DNA of 13,116 bases from NCBI GenBank assembly GCA_003024985.2, contig PXIH01S0002056.1; one strand, 5' to 3'. The stretch is from Euperipatoides rowelli. Taxonomy: Eukaryota > Onychophora > Udeonychophora > Euonychophora > Peripatopsidae. How positions within the stretch are numbered: the first letter of the stretch is position 1; every line of letters begins with the position of its first letter. This document shows, piece by piece, positions 9,885-13,116 of this stretch. The notes under the pieces were generated by a model. That model had not been told where the DNA came from. It saw nothing but the letters and a program-made list of their open reading frames with translations, and did not search any database. Made by a program: the position numbers and the translations under genes.

Positions 9885-10140
9885 AACAACTGCTTTCATT
9901 TGTTTTTCAAAACTAATCATAGCAATAAAGTTTCTTCCTCTTTATGGGAAAGGAAAAAGTAATTCATCAAGAGAAAAATGTTATATTTTATTCAAAAATT
10001 CATTTTTAACAAGTAACAACTGCGGACATTTTAATCAAAAACTAAACAGAAAAATAAAACTTTCATCAAGTAAAGCGATGTTATATTTTGCTGTCAATCA
10101 TTTCTCTAAAACTAATCGTAGCTATTTGATCCCCCCCCCC
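9885..10140. repeat. Diverged direct duplication, about 100-130 bp unit
   Basis: Two blocks share an ordered set of motifs. AACAACTGC occurs at 9885 and 10015; an A-rich segment like CAAAACTAA with AATAAA follows each; TTCATCAAG occurs at 9963 and 10062; each is then followed by ATGTTATATTTT. The spacing changes from 130 to 99 bases, implying an indel of about 31 bases. A further copy of AAAACTAATCxTAGC is at about 9908 and 10109. The second block ends next to a C12 run. This is an eye alignment of degraded copies. Confidence 0.45.
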
Positions 10141-10417
10141 CCTTCACTTTTAACCAGGTAAATAAAATATTTGGTTTTGAATTTGATTTTACCCAAAGAG
10201 GCTGTCCAGTCTTTCTTGAAGATATTTTTTTTGTTTAAACTGAAATGAAAGAAAAAAATTTAAACTGCTTACATAACAAGTTGCGTAAATAGAACAAATG
10301 CAATAATACTAAATTTGCAATATTAAAAAATGGGGTAAATAAACTCATAAGTCTAGAACTTGATATCTAAGTTCCCATTACCACTAGCCAAAAAATGTCA
10401 TACTACTGAAAATCAGA

Positions 10418-10498
10418 TTTGGCAATTAAAAGCACATTTGGTGATTATAAAATATGAGGGTTGCTAAGTTTTGGCGAGTGTATACAAAATTTGGTGAT
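10418..10498 (+). repeat. Degenerate TTTGGYRAN motif array, four copies
   Basis: The nonamers TTTGGCAAT (10418), TTTGGTGAT (10437), TTTGGCGAG (10470) and TTTGGTGAT (10490) fall within 81 bases. A further TTTGGTGAT lies at 12285. The spacing is irregular, so this is not a regular satellite; it may be decayed transposon or minisatellite sequence. Confidence 0.3.
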
Positions 10499-11782
10499 TT
10501 AGGCTTTAAACAAACATACATTGTTAAAAGAAAACACTTGAATAAAATAATAAACATTGATCATATAATAAAATAAATTTATAATTATAGCGAGCCAGCC
10601 ATCTAATTAGGCCTACCCTAATAATCATTCATTCTCGTGAATAAGTAACATATTGAAACACTTTTTAATTTACAATTACGATTTTTTTTAAAGTAAATTT
10701 TGGTATCAAATATAATTACTTAAAATGACTAAGAACATTTAGCCAATTTTATATAATTTAATTAGTTTTTTTAATTGCATGTTTTGCCATATTCAACTTT
10801 AAAATAATTTTTCTAAATAATAGGTTCCAACTTTAAATTACGAACTCAAGCATCGTTCACTTTTCAAGTAGCCAATCATCTAGTACTTGGTGTAAACAAG
10901 TCAAACAAACTTTGTTTTTTTGCAAAATGCTGTATATTAACATTGTTGGGCTAATCAAGCAGCTTCATAAAATAATTCTCAAATAATCAGTTAACTAATT
11001 TAATTTAAATTAGATTTTTATTTATTGTAAATTTTATTAATTTTAAAATTATTGTCAAAATGCATTATTTTTTCGATTCATTTAAAACTAGTATCGTTAA
11101 CCAATTTAAAAAATGTTAAGCTTAGAAAATTAGACTATTGTGGCTTTTTTAACTTACTGATTCCTCTAGTTAGCCAAATTCTATTTTGTTTGTACTTTAA
11201 AATATGTAGTGTTTCCAAAATTAAATTTCACCTGCTGTCTTAAAAAAACAAGAAACTAATTATTAAAGATAAATCTATGCTTAGTATTAATGTTGTGATG
11301 TTCTTTTAACATATTAAATTTTTTATCATTTAGAAATTTATGTATTTAGGCTATTTAACAAAATGAAGTTGTAAATACCCTGTTTCATTATACCTATGGA
11401 GTCATTTTTTAGTTTTTATGGTCAATAAATAGTCACTAATTTTTGAAAATGGTCACTATTTCAACTGTTTGGGTCAGATTATTGGTGGCACCCCTGCCCT
11501 TAGCAAATGCACAATGCTACCATGCAGCCTTTTTTTTTTGACCAGTGTTTTTGATACAAACCGCCTTTTTTCCTTTAGTTCTATTTGTATGTTATGGAAT
11601 ATCATATCTGCACATTGTTTTGTCCATATTAGCTATTTCTGATAGATAATTATGCTCTCTTCGCTTATAACGAATATATACTTAAATTCCAAGTAGTGAG
11701 GGTTTCTTTAAGCTATTTTGGTTGCTTTTGAGCTTCGTTTGTTCCTCGCGTCATTCAAATTTCATACTGCTTATAATTGTGA

Positions 11783-12174
11783 ATATATAAATTAAAAAGA
11801 GCAGGAGTGAATTATCAAATAATGGTTATGGCTTATTTGGCCTTCATTAGATCTACCTTAGAATACTGTTCACCGGTATGGAATTCCTCTTTAACTAAGA
11901 ATCAATCAATGAACTTGGAATCTGTACAGAGGAGAGCATTGAAAGTTATATTAGGTTTAGATTATAGGTCTTATGATCATGCTTTAAATAAGCTCAATTT
12001 AAAAAACACATCCCTCATTTTCTTCCACCTAAACAAGGTGAATTGTCTTGTAGACAAACTAGAGGTGCTGGCAGATATGTCATTCCAAAATGTAGAACTA
12101 AGCTATTTCTAAACTCTCCATTAGTTTGTGCCCTAAAACTATTAAATACTAAACAATTTTCTTTATTTTTTTAA
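11783..12174 (+). pseudogene. 3' end of a non-LTR retrotransposon reverse transcriptase, truncated and frameshifted
   Basis: Translation from 11783 gives LKRAGV, then a YLAFIRSTLEYCSPVW stretch and an ESVQRRALKVILG motif. This is the characteristic thumb/C-terminal part of RTs in CR1/jockey-like LINEs, where (F)IRP-LEY-(A/C)-PVW and (I/V)QRRA are hallmarks. After about 12030 the match continues in another frame: RQTRGAGRYVIPKCRT (12052-12099) and NSPLV...LKLLN, ending at TAA 12172-12174. That is the usual C-terminus, so a frameshift separates the two parts somewhere near 12000-12050, and the segment between looks eroded. An in-frame TGA at 11780-11782 and the lack of any upstream FADD-box or palm sequence show 5' truncation. 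The element is dead and unrelated to the brat-like gene. Confidence 0.85.
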
Positions 12175-12266
12175 TGCTATATATTATATCCTTCTGGGCA
12201 AAGAACTTAAATTTCTGTATTTGTACATTTATTTAAATGAATAAATTTCAATACTACTAATAATAG
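11783..12266 (+). mobile_element. 5'-truncated LINE (CR1/jockey-like) insertion including 3' tail
   Basis: The insertion begins abruptly within the RT C-terminal region and carries its own short 3' UTR after the TAA at 12172. The 3' side has AAATGAATAAATTTCAAT and a short TACTAATAATA-like tail at about 12235-12266, which fits a LINE 3' end. Abrupt 5' truncation is typical of target-primed reverse transcription. I could not identify target-site duplications, and the 3' boundary is approximate. Confidence 0.65.
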
Positions 12267-12972
12267 CCGGTGGAACTTTTAAAGTTTGGTGATTTCATAT
12301 CGGCTGCAAATAGTAATGCCTTTTTTTTTAAGTAAAACCATTGGTAACTGCTCTTCCTGCTAATCTTTCATCCATAAATAATCACAATGTCTATCATCCA
12401 GTTCAATATTAAACAGTGCTTTACCAGCCGAAGCTTCCTTTTTTTACGGTACCAAGGATTATTATCTAATTGTCATACAGTTTTTACCACAAATGTTTTC
12501 TTTTTGAATGTTAAAATGCTTTGCTGTTAGACGTTCATTTTTACCATTGTTTCAGTACCACCGACATCTTGAAGCTTTTGCACTATCATGTATGATCTGA
12601 TCTTTGACATTATACTATATTGTGGCAAATGCTAGGTAGGTATGGTATAGTTATACAATGTTATGTATAGTGTATCTCTCAACAGTAAGTTAGATTGAAT
12701 AACAACTGAATCTGTAAGGCAGAATTTTAGCTTTTATGCTGTAACTGTCTATAGAGCGGGTTGTGATATTGGCGTAACTGCTTTAATTAGGCCTATTTAT
12801 ATATGGCAAGTGACTTCATTTTATCACTTATTTTAAACTATAAACTGTTAGATACCCTATAGCTACTATCCTTTGGTACGGCACCATACAAATCGTAGGA
12901 TACTTTCTACAAGGTTCATTGTTTGACATGGCTGCTTATTTGGTTCTGTCTTCAGATTTATCTACATGATGT
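12267..12972. other. Intergenic sequence, nothing recognised
   Basis: This stretch is less AT-rich than the central intergenic region but shows no credible ORF, RNA gene or splice-bounded exon. It contains one TAGGCCTA palindrome (12788-12795), a TTTGGTGAT copy (12285) and a 7-bp inverted match TCGGCTG/CAGCCGA at about 12300 and 12426. Confidence 0.5.
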
Positions 12973-13116
12973 TTAACCCTGCGGTAGTCGCGGTCGTAAA
13001 GTTACACGGGTAGTCGCGGTATATCTGTGAGATAACGTGTTTATTTCAAGATAAAATAGACTTTTTATATATCATTTTGTTCCTTTTTTTATCAGGAATT
13101 TTTGTATATAAAAAAA
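12973..13116 (+). mobile_element. Probable piggyBac-superfamily transposon end, cut by the window edge
   Basis: TTAA at 12973-12976 is followed immediately by CCCTGCGGTAGTCGCGG, the arrangement of a piggyBac-type terminus (TTAA target site, then an inverted repeat beginning CCC). A 12-bp motif GGTAGTCGCGGT occurs twice in direct orientation, at 12983-12994 and 13009-13020, like the subterminal repeats bound by transposases. The GC-rich, CpG-containing block stands out sharply from its AT-rich surroundings. The other terminus and any transposase would lie to the right of the window, so autonomy cannot be judged. I rely on the pattern, not on a match to a named element. Confidence 0.55.

Larger units (their letters stand above)
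7311..11782. other. AT-rich intergenic region, no gene recognised
   Basis: No exon, tRNA or structured RNA is recognisable on either strand, and ORFs here are short and A/T-driven. The first 450 bases could still be an extended 3' UTR: a let-7-type heptamer (7662-7668), an AU-rich nonamer (7717-7725) and a miR-124-type heptamer (7735-7741) cluster there, and a further AATAAA lies at 8589-8594. Simple-sequence tracts include A15 at 8421-8435 and C12 at 10131-10142. Degenerate small repeats at 9885-10140, 10418-10498 and 11420-11458 are described separately. Confidence 0.6.

Noticed and set aside
11052-11243. 63-codon + strand ORF in the intergenic region
   Set aside because: Composition-driven, with no recognisable domain or supporting splice signals.
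2946-13116. CRISPR array or bacterial-type operon features
   Set aside because: No regularly spaced repeats are present, and the sequence is clearly animal nuclear DNA.

Overview
The window is AT-rich, non-repetitive-looking animal DNA. It holds one confidently identified gene, an intronless coding exon for a Brain tumor (Brat)-type TRIM-NHL protein on the + strand (684-2945). An intron-like 3' splice site precedes it, and a very long U-rich region that reads as its 3' UTR follows it. Coding content is about 17% of the window; the rest is UTR, intergenic sequence and transposon remnants. Splice signals, long UTR-like sequence, LINE debris and a metazoan-specific protein family point to an invertebrate animal nuclear genome. 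The protein keeps a complete RING finger that Drosophila Brat lacks. The palindromes TAGGCCTA and ACCGGT recur in non-coding DNA. I would guess a marine invertebrate, perhaps a deuterostome such as an echinoderm or hemichordate, but this taxonomic guess is weak.

Layout. 1-635: AT-rich intron or 5' flank ending in a polypyrimidine tract and AG. 636-683: short 5' UTR with a three-codon upstream ORF. 684-2945: brat-like CDS of 753 aa (RING, two B-boxes, coiled coil, linker, six NHL repeats). 2946 to about 7310: T-rich on the + strand, no coding potential, with several AATAAA signals; the best poly(A) site is at 7290 with GT-rich sequence downstream. 7311-11782: A/T-balanced intergenic DNA, or an extended UTR in its first part, with a few small degenerate repeats. 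11783 to about 12266: 5'-truncated, frameshifted 3' end of a non-LTR retrotransposon. 12267-12972: no recognisable feature. 12973-13116: probable terminal end of a piggyBac-superfamily DNA transposon running off the right edge.

How it fits together. The gene encodes a post-transcriptional repressor: the NHL propeller binds RNA and partner proteins, while the RING may give E3 ligase activity. Its own message appears to carry a long U-rich 3' UTR with an AU-rich nonamer and let-7-seed matches, so it may itself be under post-transcriptional control. The transposon pieces have no evident functional link to the gene. I found no unknown multigene system here; the best leads are the RING-bearing Brat architecture, its 3' UTR, and the transposon end at the right edge.
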